Origin: Gemmatimonadota bacterium | Lineage (GTDB): Bacteria > Gemmatimonadota > Gemmatimonadetes > Gemmatimonadales > Gemmatimonadaceae | Direction: 5' to 3' | Assembly: GCA_002737115.1 (NCBI GenBank) | Contig: NSHR01000018.1 | Coordinates: 1 to 42,023, forward strand | DNA length: 42,023 nucleotides | Shown: piece by piece, positions 16,633-24,972 of the stretch | How positions within the stretch are numbered: position 1 is the first letter of the stretch | How the letters are laid out: the number at the start of each line of letters is the position of its first letter | Program-made: the position numbers and the translations under genes | The notes under the pieces: model-generated | Databases searched by the model: none | The model's input: only the letters and a program-made list of their open reading frames with translations | What the model was told of the DNA's origin: nothing

Positions 16633-18872
16633 CAGAAGGCCTGCCCGATCCAGATGCTCGGATTGAGACGCCGCACGAAGCCCGCGCCCCGCGCCGGGCG
16701 GAAGCTGTTGGGACAGCCACCGGCCTCCTGCGCCGGCGGCGCACCGCTGGTGCCCGAGGCGTTCACCGCGAGCCCGTTACCGGGGCTCACGCAATACAGC
16801 GGCGCAACGCCCGCTTGCAGTGGCGCATTGTAGTAGGCCGCACCCGCCGGCAGCCGATAGCCATTGTAGCCCAGATCCACCCGTATCGCGCCGAACGGCG
16901 ACGCGATGCGAATGCCCAGGCCGGGCGTGATCTTTACCGACGGCCCTTCGTCGCTCAGCGTTGCCGCCGGCGAGGCCGCGCCGCGATTCCACAGCTTGCC
17001 GGCGTCGGCGAACAGCGCGATCTGCAGCAGCTTCGGCGCGAGCGGGCTCGGGAACTGTGCTTCGACATTGCCGACAATCAACGTGTTGCCGCCGGTGGGA
17101 ACCACGCGCTCAGTCACCGACGTGGAGTCCGCCCGGTAGAACGTCCGTCCGTTCGCACTCACCGTGTCGTAACGGCTCACGATGTACACCGCCGGCCCAA
17201 GTTCATTCTGCCGGAAGCCGCGCACCGTGGTCGGACCACCCGCGTACAGCCGCTCTTGTGGCGGAATGAACCCGCCCGTTCTCGGCGTCGTGCCGCCACC
17301 GTACACCACGCCACCGCGCACATGCGTGACCAGCGTAGCGCCACCACCCAGCGCGCGATACCACGACACATCACCGGTACCGCGATTGAACTGTTGCGAA
17401 CGATCAGAGCCGATCAGCCTGCTGGCGTGCCGCACGTTCAACCGGACCGTGCTGCCCCCGGTGGGACGCAGGGGATCGTTCACCCGCGCACGCACGACGG
17501 CGTATTCGAGCGCCGCCAGCCGATTGTTGCGCTGTAAAAACGTGCGTGACTCGTTGTCGCAGGCGTTGAACACCGCGCAGAAGAACGCCGGCTCCGCCTC
17601 GGTACGACCCAGCTCCACCTGATAGCTCAACGTGCTCGGCACGCGCACGAGCGGGAATGGGTCGGTCACCGACAGCACGCCGCCAATTGGCGTGCGACGC
17701 AGGAACGCCTTGTACTCGGAGAGCGTGGAGCTGAACAGCGTGATTGACGGCACGCGCGCCTGATTCGCCCGTACGGGCTGCCGGACGGTCATCGACGTGT
17801 AGTAGTTCAGCGTGCGGCTGTACGGATCGCTTTTGGCCTGCCCTTGGCAGAGATTCGGCGCGCCGTCGAGCGGATCGCCGATGCCGATCTTGCTGACGCG
17901 GCCGGTGAGTTCGAGCCGCTGCGCGACGGGGAGGAAGTCACGATCGGTAAACGAGCCCTGCATCCGGAAACAATCGAGCGTGGCCCACCCCAGTCCACCA
18001 CGCGCCGCCCACTGCGCGCCTTCCACCAGGCGCACCACGAGGTTGACGATGGAATCGCCAGCCGGCTGGATGCTGTCGGGCTGCAAGTCGACCCGTTGAA
18101 AGGCGTCGGTCTGATAGAGATTGCGCTGCGCGTCGATGATCGCGCGCGCTGAATACCAGTCGCCGGTTGTGAGCGCCATCGTGCGCCGGACGGTGGCGTC
18201 GGATACCCGTCGGTTATCATCGCCGGCGTCCACCTCGAGCGCGATGCGCCCGAGCTTGGCCCGCACCCCCGGTACCACCGACACTTCGACATCGGCGGTG
18301 CGCAACACCGTGTTCGTGGTGTAGGCCACCAGCGCTTCGGCCTGCGGCCAGCCCTTGTTGCGCAGCCGTCGTACGAGCGTGTCGCGTCCGGCGTCCAGCG
18401 CGCCGCGATCGAATACGCCACCCACGGCCAGCGGGAAATCACGCGCCGCGTCGCGCACCTCGGCGTTGAGATCAAGCCCCCGCAGCGCGAGCGCGGTAAC
18501 CCGCATCGGCTCGCCTTCTCGAATCGTGAACGTGATCTCGATCACACCAGGCTTCACGGCGGTCACGGTCGTGTCCACCGTGACATCGAGAAATCCGCGC
18601 CGACGATACAAGGTCTCGAGTCGTTGGACGTCGCGCGAAAACTCCACCGGGTCGAGGCAGCGCCGCTCGCCGACAACAGGTAATCCGGCCAAGGACGACG
18701 GGGTGGTGGCCACGGTGGACGCCAGCGCGACCGCGGCATACTCGCGATTTCCGACGAATCTGAGCGCACGGACCTCGCGGTCGCCGCGATCACAGGAAAG
18801 ATCCTGGGCGGCGGCCGGACGCGCGACCGAAAGTGCTGCGAGCGCGAAGAGGAGATGGACGAGAGGTCGCAC
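16632..18872 (-). CDS. Omp85-family outer-membrane assembly protein (BamA/TamA type)
   Basis: A 746-residue outer-membrane protein with a signal peptide (residues 1-22, ending AAAQ). Periplasmic POTRA repeats occupy about residues 30-330; one example runs from TLYRRRGFLDVTVDTTV to ITFTIREGEPMRV. A C-terminal 16-strand barrel of the Omp85 type follows. The barrel shows VRGFRQNELGP (the conserved VRGF loop motif) and GLGIRIASPFGAIRVDLGY, and the last residue is Phe. Being fused by a one-base overlap to tamB, it is probably the TamA-like partner; the main BamA may be elsewhere. The start is GTG at 18872, divergent from the binding-protein gene at 18922. Confidence 0.93.
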   Translation of the reverse strand: MRPLVHLLFALAALSVARPAAAQDLSCDRGDREVRALRFVGNREYAAVALASTVATTPSSLAGLPVVGERRCLDPVEFSRDVQRLETLYRRRGFLDVTVDTTVTAVKPGVIEITFTIREGEPMRVTALALRGLDLNAEVRDAARDFPLAVGGVFDRGALDAGRDTLVRRLRNKGWPQAEALVAYTTNTVLRTADVEVSVVPGVRAKLGRIALEVDAGDDNRRVSDATVRRTMALTTGDWYSARAIIDAQRNLYQTDAFQRVDLQPDSIQPAGDSIVNLVVRLVEGAQWAARGGLGWATLDCFRMQGSFTDRDFLPVAQRLELTGRVSKIGIGDPLDGAPNLCQGQAKSDPYSRTLNYYTSMTVRQPVRANQARVPSITLFSSTLSEYKAFLRRTPIGGVLSVTDPFPLVRVPSTLSYQVELGRTEAEPAFFCAVFNACDNESRTFLQRNNRLAALEYAVVRARVNDPLRPTGGSTVRLNVRHASRLIGSDRSQQFNRGTGDVSWYRALGGGATLVTHVRGGVVYGGGTTPRTGGFIPPQERLYAGGPTTVRGFRQNELGPAVYIVSRYDTVSANGRTFYRADSTSVTERVVPTGGNTLIVGNVEAQFPSPLAPKLLQIALFADAGKLWNRGAASPAATLSDEGPSVKITPGLGIRIASPFGAIRVDLGYNGYRLPAGAAYYNAPLQAGVAPLYCVSPGNGLAVNASGTSGAPPAQEAGGCPNSFRPARGAGFVRRLNPSIWIGQAF

Positions 18873-18921
18873 GTTCTATAGCGTTGAAGCTCACGTGATA
18901 TCGCCCCTCAGTCAACCGCAC

Positions 18922-20541
18922 ATGTCATCGATTCGCCCGTCACGTTCGTTCTTCTCGCTGCTCTCGCAGGGCACCATGGTCGGCACCATGCTGGCCGGTA
19001 CGCTGACCGGCTGCCGTAGCGGCGAGGCGACCCCCGACCGTCATGCGCTCATCGACTCGCGTGATTGGTACGATCCGCGTTCGCTGGATCCAGCCAAAGC
19101 CACCGACGTGCCCAGCGGACGGGCCGTAGCGTACCTGTTCGACGGGCTCACCAAGTTCACTCCCGCCGGTCAGGTGCAGCCGTCCATCGCCAAGAGCTGG
19201 GACGTCTCGCCCGACGGGTTGCGCTACACCTTCCACCTGCGCGCCGACGTCCGCTTCCATGACGGCACCCCGCTGCGGGCCCGCCACGTGGCGCAGTCGT
19301 TCCGACGGGTCCTCGATCCGGCCACGAAAGGTGGGACGCTCTGGCCGCTCTACCCCATCAGGGGCGCCCGCGCCTTCGCCGATGGCAAATCCGATGGCAC
19401 GGGCACCACGCTGGGCATCGAGACGCCCAACGACACCACGGTCGTGATCACGCTCGACGAGCCGTTCGCGATCTTCCCGAAGCTGCTCGCCATGCCCGTG
19501 GCGTCGATTCTCCCCGACTCCGTCGGCCCCGACTTCAGCGAGCACCCCATCGGCACCGGCCCGTGGAAGCTCGTGGAGTGGAAGCACGACGATTATCTCA
19601 AGTTCGCCCGCAATGCCACGTACTTCGGCGGTGCCCCGTCCATCGATACGCTGATCGCCCGCATTATCCCCGAACCCTCCACCGCCGTCGCGGAGTTCGA
19701 GGCAGGCACGGTCGACATTCTCTACGTACCGGAAGACCAGACGCGCGACTGGACAGAGACCGACACCAAGAAGGCGACGCTGGTGAGCGCGCCGGCGCTG
19801 CGCCTGTGGTACATGGGCGTGAACGTGACGCGCGGCCCGCTGACAGACGTGCGCGTGCGTCAGGCGATCGCGCACGCGATCGACGTGCCCACCCTCCTCG
19901 CCCAGCTCCTCGCCGGACGCGGCACCATCGCCGCTGGCGTGATCCCACCCACCCTCGAAGGCTTCGACACCGCGCGCCAACCGTACGCCTACGACACGCT
20001 CGCCGCGCGCGCACTCCTCGTCGACGCCGGCTACGCCCAAGGCATCGACCTCGAACTCTGGAGCTCGCAGACGGCGCCGATGCCGCGCCTCGCGCAAGCG
20101 ATCCAGGCCTACCTCGCCACGGTCGGCATCCGCATCAAGCTCGTACAGCGCGACGCCAGCTCCATGCGCGCCGCCGCCCGCGCCGGTCAGACCGATCTGG
20201 TCGTGAAGGACTGGTACGCCGATTACCCCGACGCCGAGAACTTCTTGTATCCGCTGCTGCACACCGCGAACCGCGGCGCTGGTGGCAACGTGAGTTTCTT
20301 CAGCGACACGACCTTCGATCGGTTGGTCGACGCATCACGACGCGAGAGCGACGCCGCCAAGCGCGCGGTGTTGTATGCGGCGGCCGACTCGGTGGGCTAC
20401 GCGCAGGTTGGCATGGTGCCGCTGTTCTTCTACAACGAGGTGTACGCGGTACAGCCGTGGGTGCGAGGCTTTGAAGTGCCGGTGATTTTCAATGGACAAC
20501 GCTGGGAGAGGGTAACGATGGGGACTGACAAAGAGCGCTAA
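18922..20541 (+). CDS. ABC transporter solute-binding lipoprotein, peptide (family 5) type
   Basis: A 539-residue extracytoplasmic binding protein of the DppA/OppA class. From the ATG at 18922 there is a signal sequence with lipobox LTGC, making Cys31 the lipidated residue. Family hallmarks include DSRDWYDPRSLDPAKATD, AVAYLFDGLTKFTP, the signature segment KSWDVSPDGLRYTFHLR followed by DVRFHDGTPL, and the late VRVRQAIAHAID. It would capture oligopeptides or related solutes and hand them to a permease. The open frame extends further upstream to 18355, but that part is antisense to the Omp85 gene. Only one permease gene follows, so the transporter is incomplete here. Confidence 0.92.
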   Translation: MSSIRPSRSFFSLLSQGTMVGTMLAGTLTGCRSGEATPDRHALIDSRDWYDPRSLDPAKATDVPSGRAVAYLFDGLTKFTPAGQVQPSIAKSWDVSPDGLRYTFHLRADVRFHDGTPLRARHVAQSFRRVLDPATKGGTLWPLYPIRGARAFADGKSDGTGTTLGIETPNDTTVVITLDEPFAIFPKLLAMPVASILPDSVGPDFSEHPIGTGPWKLVEWKHDDYLKFARNATYFGGAPSIDTLIARIIPEPSTAVAEFEAGTVDILYVPEDQTRDWTETDTKKATLVSAPALRLWYMGVNVTRGPLTDVRVRQAIAHAIDVPTLLAQLLAGRGTIAAGVIPPTLEGFDTARQPYAYDTLAARALLVDAGYAQGIDLELWSSQTAPMPRLAQAIQAYLATVGIRIKLVQRDASSMRAAARAGQTDLVVKDWYADYPDAENFLYPLLHTANRGAGGNVSFFSDTTFDRLVDASRRESDAAKRAVLYAAADSVGYAQVGMVPLFFYNEVYAVQPWVRGFEVPVIFNGQRWERVTMGTDKER

Positions 20542-20671
20542 ATGTGAACGGCGCGAAGCGTGAGGGGCGTTCGTTTGGTGACCTTGGGTTGGCGTGGCGG
20601 CGATATCGTGCGCCATGCCGAACCACGTCAACCTCAGTAACTACGGCGCGCCCAAAGCTGTCCCCCGTCGC

Positions 20672-20677
20672 TATTCT
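20672..20677 (+). promoter_or_regulatory. -10-like box (TATTCT) before the permease gene
   Basis: TATTCT lies 7 bases before the ATG at 20685, with no Shine-Dalgarno between. It suggests the permease may have its own leaderless transcript in addition to read-through from the binding-protein gene. Confidence 0.3.
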
Positions 20678-20684
20678 TCCTCTC

Positions 20685-21602
20685 ATGCTCTCCCTGCTCG
20701 CCCGCCGCCTGCTCCTCTCTCTGCCCACACTGGCGGGGGTGCTTGTCGTCGTATTCCTCCTCCTCTACGTCGCGCCGGGGGATCCCGTGCAGGCCATGGT
20801 CGGTGAACGCGCCGACCCGGCAACGATGGCGCGGCTCCGGGCCGAACTCCGCCTCGACGACCCCCTCCCGGCGCAGTTCCTCCACTACGCCAGTGGCGTG
20901 CTCCGGGGCGACCTCGGACGATCGTACATCACCAATCGCCCGATCATCAGCGACATCGCCGAGCGCTTTCCGCGCACGCTGCTGTTAGCCACGGCGGCCA
21001 TGCTGCTGGCGACGATCAGCGGCATCACGATCGGTGTGCTCGCCGCCGTGCGCCCCCACGGCTGGTTCGATCGACTCGCGCTGGCCGCGACCTATCTTGG
21101 GATCTCGTTCCCCGTGTACTGGATCGGCCTGCTGTTGATCGTGCTCTTCGCCGTCACCCTGCGATGGCTACCCGCCTCGGGGTACGGACGCATCGAGTTT
21201 CTGATCCTCCCGGCACTGGCGCTCGGCTCGCGCTCCATCGCCTACCTCGCCCGCGTCACGCGCTCCTCGATGCTCGAGGTATTGGGCGCCGACTTCGTGC
21301 GCACCGCCCGCGCGAAAGGACTGACGGAGTCCGGCGTGATCCTCCGCCACGCGCTGCGCAATGCGCTGATCCCCGTGATCACCGTGATCGGCCTCGACTT
21401 CGGCGCCTATCTCACGGGCAGCATCCTCACCGAAACGATCTTCAGCTGGCCCGGCATCGGCCGCTACGTGGTGATGGCGATCTCCCGACGCGACCTGCCC
21501 GCCGTGCAGGGGGCCGTGCTGTTCCTGTCGGTCGTGTTCGTGCTGGTGAACCTCGTTACGGATCTCGCGTACCAGAAAGCCGATCCGCGCGTGCGGGCTT
21601 GA
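20685..21602 (+). CDS. ABC transporter permease, DppB/OppB type
   Basis: A 305-residue inner-membrane permease with six helices. The first helix follows MLSLLARRLLLSLPTLAGVL. The N-terminal DppB-type region reads LYVAPGDPVQAMVG, then LRAELRLDDPLPAQFLHY, then GDLGRSY. The coupling loop that contacts the ATPase is present (DFVRTARAKGLTESGVILRH, then ALRNALIPV). The ATG at 20685 is chosen because it starts exactly at the family N-terminus; upstream in-frame codons would add unrelated sequence. Normally dppC, dppD and dppF follow. Here the gene is followed by a 42-bp inverted repeat and an opposing gene, so partner subunits must be encoded elsewhere or be missing. Confidence 0.9.
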   Translation: MLSLLARRLLLSLPTLAGVLVVVFLLLYVAPGDPVQAMVGERADPATMARLRAELRLDDPLPAQFLHYASGVLRGDLGRSYITNRPIISDIAERFPRTLLLATAAMLLATISGITIGVLAAVRPHGWFDRLALAATYLGISFPVYWIGLLLIVLFAVTLRWLPASGYGRIEFLILPALALGSRSIAYLARVTRSSMLEVLGADFVRTARAKGLTESGVILRHALRNALIPVITVIGLDFGAYLTGSILTETIFSWPGIGRYVVMAISRRDLPAVQGAVLFLSVVFVLVNLVTDLAYQKADPRVRA

Positions 21603-21651
21603 GGGTGGTGCTGGTGCTCCGCCGCGGATGCCATGTGAGGGGATAGCCCGA

Positions 21652-21818
21652 GGTTCGCGCGAAGCTCGCGAAGGGCCGCGAAGGTTCGCGAAGAACAGCC
21701 GAGGGGCCCGTGAGATTTCACGGGCCCCTCGGTGTTACCGCTGGTCAAAATTTATTTTTCTTTTGCTGGTGCAGTTCTTCGCGTGCCTTCGCGGCCCTTC
21801 GTGAGCTTCGCGCGAACC
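21652..21818. repeat. 42-bp imperfect inverted repeat built on GCGAAG units
   Basis: The arm at 21652-21693 and the reverse complement of 21777-21818 agree at 39 of 42 positions by hand alignment. Each arm contains several GCGAAG/CGCGAAG steps. Between them lie a strong GC hairpin (21699-21732) and an AT-rich patch. The element fills the gap between the convergent permease and reductase genes and resembles a REP or MITE-like intergenic palindrome. Confidence 0.75.
21699..21732. terminator. strong bidirectional hairpin between convergent genes
   Basis: A 15-bp GC-rich stem (CCGAGGGGCCCGTGA paired with its complement) closes a four-base loop (GATT). A T-rich stretch starts only about 16 bases later on the plus strand, so it is not a textbook intrinsic terminator, but position and strength fit termination of both converging genes. 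Confidence 0.6.
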
Positions 21819-21869
21819 GCAGAGCCGTCAACGAACCAGCCGTCTACCCGCACGCACTCCACCCAGCAC

Positions 21870-22904
21870 TCAGTCGTCCTTTTGCCCGAACACCGCCAGA
21901 TTCGATGAGTGCCCCGGCGCGACTTTCTTGTCGGGATAGATCCAGTGCACCGCCTGGTTCACCGCGATCGCCGCTTCTGAGAAGCCGGACGCGATCAGCT
22001 TGAGCTTGCCCGGGTACGTCGTGATGTCGCCGGCTGCGTACACACCGGCGCGACCGGTTTCCATGGTCGTGGAGACCTTGATCTCGTCCTTCTCGATGTC
22101 GAGGCCCCACTCCAGCAGGGTACCGAGGTCGGACACATAGCCGAGCATCGGCAGGATCGCATCGCAGGCGATCGCACGCGTGTCTTTGGTCTTCACGTCC
22201 TTCAAGCGCACACCCGTGATGCGATCCTCGCCCATGATCGCATCGATTTCGTGAAACGTGTACACGGCCACGTTGCCATCATGGGCCGCGGCGGCGGCCT
22301 GCACTTCCGACACCGTCGCGGCATGCGCACGGAAGCGGTCACTGCGATGCACCAGCGTCACCGACTTCGCCTTGTCGCGCAGCTGCGCGCACCAATCAAA
22401 CGCCGAGTCGCCGCCACCGATGATGAGCACATCGCGATCGCGATACGCTTCCGGGGTGGAGACCAGCGCGTCGACGCCGCGGCCGTACCATTCCGCTGCG
22501 AACGGCTGCGGCAGCTTGCGCGGGCTGAAGGCGCCGATGCCGGCGGCGATCACGACCGCGCGCGTTGGGAACCGATCGGTTTCCGTGACCAGCACGAAGT
22601 GGCCGTCTTCTTCCTCGAGGCCGACCACGCGCTGCCCCAGATGTGCCGGGATGCCCGTCTCCTGATGGAACTGTCTGGCCTGCTCCGTGAGATTCCGGAC
22701 GAGATCTTTCGCCAGCACGCGCGGGTAGCCTGCCACGTCGAAGATGTACTTCTCCGGGTACAGCGCCGTGAGCTGACCGCCAAGCTCCGGGAGCGCATCG
22801 ACGATCTGGGCCGTCGCGCCGCGCATGCCGGCGTAAAACAAGGCGAACAAGCCCGTGGGGCCGCCGCCGATGATGGTGAGGTCGCGAATGGGATGGGTCG
22901 TCAT
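21870..22904 (-). CDS. ferredoxin--NADP(+) reductase, thioredoxin-reductase-like type
   Basis: A 344-residue FAD flavoprotein of the YumC/type-2 FNR class that passes electrons between NADPH and ferredoxin. The FAD-binding motif is IIGGGPTG (11-18) and the NADPH-binding motif is IIGGGDSAFD (161-170). The CxxC pair of true thioredoxin reductases is absent, as expected for this class. The C-terminal VYAAGDITTYPGKLKLIASGFSEA segment is typical. The ATG at 22904 is used rather than an upstream start at 22982, because the fold begins there and a TATCTT box lies 6 bases upstream. The gene diverges from the adenosyltransferase gene. Confidence 0.93.
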   Translation of the reverse strand: MTTHPIRDLTIIGGGPTGLFALFYAGMRGATAQIVDALPELGGQLTALYPEKYIFDVAGYPRVLAKDLVRNLTEQARQFHQETGIPAHLGQRVVGLEEEDGHFVLVTETDRFPTRAVVIAAGIGAFSPRKLPQPFAAEWYGRGVDALVSTPEAYRDRDVLIIGGGDSAFDWCAQLRDKAKSVTLVHRSDRFRAHAATVSEVQAAAAAHDGNVAVYTFHEIDAIMGEDRITGVRLKDVKTKDTRAIACDAILPMLGYVSDLGTLLEWGLDIEKDEIKVSTTMETGRAGVYAAGDITTYPGKLKLIASGFSEAAIAVNQAVHWIYPDKKVAPGHSSNLAVFGQKDD

Positions 22905-22910
22905 GCGCCA

Positions 22911-22916
22911 AAGATA
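22911..22916 (-). promoter_or_regulatory. -10-like box (TATCTT) of the reductase gene
   Basis: On the minus strand TATCTT is followed by TGGCGC and the ATG at 22904, a six-base gap that leaves no room for a ribosome-binding site. Confidence 0.4.
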
Positions 22917-23012
22917 ATGGCGAAGTAGGGGGTAAAGAGTAGGGAGTACGGGGTCGACGCACCGAACGACTTCGTACCCCATCCGCCCTACTACGCGGTC
23001 TGCCCTCTGGCG

Positions 23013-23018
23013 TATTAT
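23013..23018 (+). promoter_or_regulatory. -10-like box (TATTAT) of the adenosyltransferase gene
   Basis: TATTAT is followed by GCAGG and the ATG at 23024. The AGG could be a minimal ribosome-binding element, but the spacing suggests transcription starts at or next to the ATG. Confidence 0.4.
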
Positions 23019-23023
23019 GCAGG

Positions 23024-23569
23024 ATGAAGATCTACACCCGAGCAGGTGACGAGGGCGCGACCGCCCTCTTTGGTGGCGGCAAGGTCGGCAAGGACCATCC
23101 CCGCGTGGAAGCCTATGGCGACGTGGACGAGCTCAATGCAACCCTCGGGCTCGCGCGCTCGATCGACATGATGCCGCGGATCGACGAAGTGCTCGTGCCG
23201 GTACAGCGCGATCTCTTCGCCATTGGCGCGCTGTTGGCGACGCCCGATCATGAGAAGATGAAAGAGCAGCTCTCGAAGGCGCGCATCGACGAGCAGCGGA
23301 TCGAGGAGCTCGAACGGGCCATCGACGCCTGCGAGGCGGAGCTGGAGCCGCTCACCAGCTTCATCATTCCCGGCGGCACGCCGAAGGCGGCCGCGCTCCA
23401 TGTGGCGCGTACCGTCTGCCGACGGGCCGAACGTCGCGTGGTGCATCTCGCCGCCGAAATCGAACTGCCCACGATGGTGGTGGTCTACCTCAATCGCCTG
23501 TCCGATCTCCTGTTCATGCTCGCCCGCGTCGCCAACAAGCGCGCCGGCGCGGGCGAGGTGACCTGGTAG
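23024..23569 (+). CDS. cob(I)alamin adenosyltransferase, PduO type
   Basis: A 181-residue enzyme that transfers the adenosyl group of ATP to cob(I)alamin, making coenzyme B12 for radical enzymes. The N-terminal ATP site reads YTRAGDEGATALFGGGKVGK, followed by RVEAYGDVDELNATLGLAR, the signature of the PduO/MMAB family. The C-terminal helices include RTVCRRAERRVVHLA and YLNRLSDLLFMLAR. It acts as a cytoplasmic trimer. The TAG stop overlaps the GTG of aroB, so the two are co-translated although their pathways are unrelated. Confidence 0.95.
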   Translation: MKIYTRAGDEGATALFGGGKVGKDHPRVEAYGDVDELNATLGLARSIDMMPRIDEVLVPVQRDLFAIGALLATPDHEKMKEQLSKARIDEQRIEELERAIDACEAELEPLTSFIIPGGTPKAAALHVARTVCRRAERRVVHLAAEIELPTMVVVYLNRLSDLLFMLARVANKRAGAGEVTW

Positions 23570-24705
23570 TGGCGGGCGCGCATCCCGACCCGTTGGCGTT
23601 GCCGCTGCCGTACTCGGTCTACTGCCGGGCCGGGGTGCGGCAGTGCATCGGGGAGATTGCGCAACGTGCGGCCCCGTCGCATCGCGTGGCCGTCATCAGC
23701 GACAGCGCCGTCGCGCGCCTGCACGGTGAAGCGATTGCGGCCCAGTTCCCGGCCGATCGCACACGCCTCTTCACCGTCCCTCCCGGTGAGCAGGAGAAAA
23801 CGCGCAACCGGTGGGCCGAACTCACCGACGCCCTGCTGGAATGGGGCGCCGGACGCGATACCACCGTCGTCGCCGTGGGGGGTGGCGTCATCGGCGACCT
23901 GGCCGGATTCGTGGCCGCCACGTTCATGCGCGGTCTCCCCCTCGTGCAGGTGCCGACCACCCTGCTGGCCATGGTTGACGCCTCGGTCGGCGGTAAAACC
24001 GCCGTCGATACGCCCGTCGGCAAGAACCTCGTCGGCGCGTTTCATAACCCGTCGGCCGTCGTCATCGACCCTGAGCTGCTGGACACACTTCCCCACGACG
24101 TGCTGCGCAGCGGGTTCGCCGAGATGATCAAGCACGGCGTCATCGCCGACGCACCCTACTTTGACGCCGTCCTCCACTTTGCCGGCGCCGTCCGCGACCA
24201 CGGCGCCTCGGCCCCCAACTTTGCCGCCACGATCACCACCCTGATCACCGGCAGTGTGCGGATCAAGGCCGACGTCGTCGCCGCAGACAGCCGTGAGGGC
24301 GGACTCCGGCAGATCCTGAACTTCGGCCACACCATCGCCCACGCTGTAGAGCGGGTCCTCAACTTCGAGCTGCTCCACGGCGATGCGGTCGCCATGGGGA
24401 TGGTGGCCGAAGCCCGCATCGCCGAGTCGATCGGCCTGGCCCGCGAGGGGCTGTCGATGGCGATCGCCGATGCGGTGGAGCGGGCCGGCCTGCCGTCACG
24501 CCTCCCCGCCGGCATCCGCCTCGATGACCTCATCGCGGCCACCCACGGCGATAAAAAGGCCCGCGGAGGCGCCGCCCGCTATTCCCTCCCCCGCGGCATC
24601 GGTGCAATGGAAGCCGCCGAGGGAAAATGGGCGGTGGCCGTGACCGATGAGGTCGTCAAGTCCGCGTTGCACGCCTCAGGACCGGATGCTCCGTCGGCGA
24701 TCTGA
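23569..24705 (+). CDS. aroB: 3-dehydroquinate synthase AroB
   Basis: Second enzyme of the shikimate pathway, converting DAHP to 3-dehydroquinate with NAD+ and a divalent metal. The NAD-binding motif VGGGVIGDLAGFVAATFMRG and the substrate segment PTTLLAMVDASVGGKTAVD are intact. The three metal ligands are visible: Glu185 in SGFAEMIKHG, His254 in LNFGHTIAHAVE and His270 in ELLHGDAVAMGM. Length 378 is slightly above the usual 360, with a short C-terminal tail. GTG 23569 overlaps the preceding stop (TAGTG). Confidence 0.97.
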   Translation: MAGAHPDPLALPLPYSVYCRAGVRQCIGEIAQRAAPSHRVAVISDSAVARLHGEAIAAQFPADRTRLFTVPPGEQEKTRNRWAELTDALLEWGAGRDTTVVAVGGGVIGDLAGFVAATFMRGLPLVQVPTTLLAMVDASVGGKTAVDTPVGKNLVGAFHNPSAVVIDPELLDTLPHDVLRSGFAEMIKHGVIADAPYFDAVLHFAGAVRDHGASAPNFAATITTLITGSVRIKADVVAADSREGGLRQILNFGHTIAHAVERVLNFELLHGDAVAMGMVAEARIAESIGLAREGLSMAIADAVERAGLPSRLPAGIRLDDLIAATHGDKKARGGAARYSLPRGIGAMEAAEGKWAVAVTDEVVKSALHASGPDAPSAI

Positions 24706-24873
24706 GGGCTGAGGGAAGCTCACTGCTCTGGTTTAAGCTTTGAACTGTTGCACTGGCGCAACACTTTAGGGCATATCTCCCCTCCTCGACGGGGACCAAC
24801 CCGTTTACTGTCGCGATACCGTCGTATAACTGACCGGTAAGTGCAGGAATTGTGTCGCTTGCAAAGATTTCCA

Positions 24874-24902
24874 TTGACCGCTCAGGACTCCGCCGTTATC
24901 GT
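24874..24902 (+). promoter_or_regulatory. candidate promoter of the sigma-factor gene
   Basis: TTGACC (24874-24879) and TATCGT (24897-24902) are separated by 17 bases, giving a leader of about 64 bases to the ATG at 24973. A second -10-like TATAAC at 24825-24830 has only a weak TTTACT 15 bases upstream. Confidence 0.45.
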
Positions 24903-24972
24903 GGCGGTCCCACCTCCCTGACAGGGCCGAGTCTGGACCCCGTCGTTAAGGCACATAGTTCGGCGAGGGCGT

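Noticed and set aside
20542-20684. Small gene between the binding protein and the permease
   Set aside because: The open frame simply extends the permease upstream with low-complexity sequence; the family start is at 20685 and no separate gene is supported.
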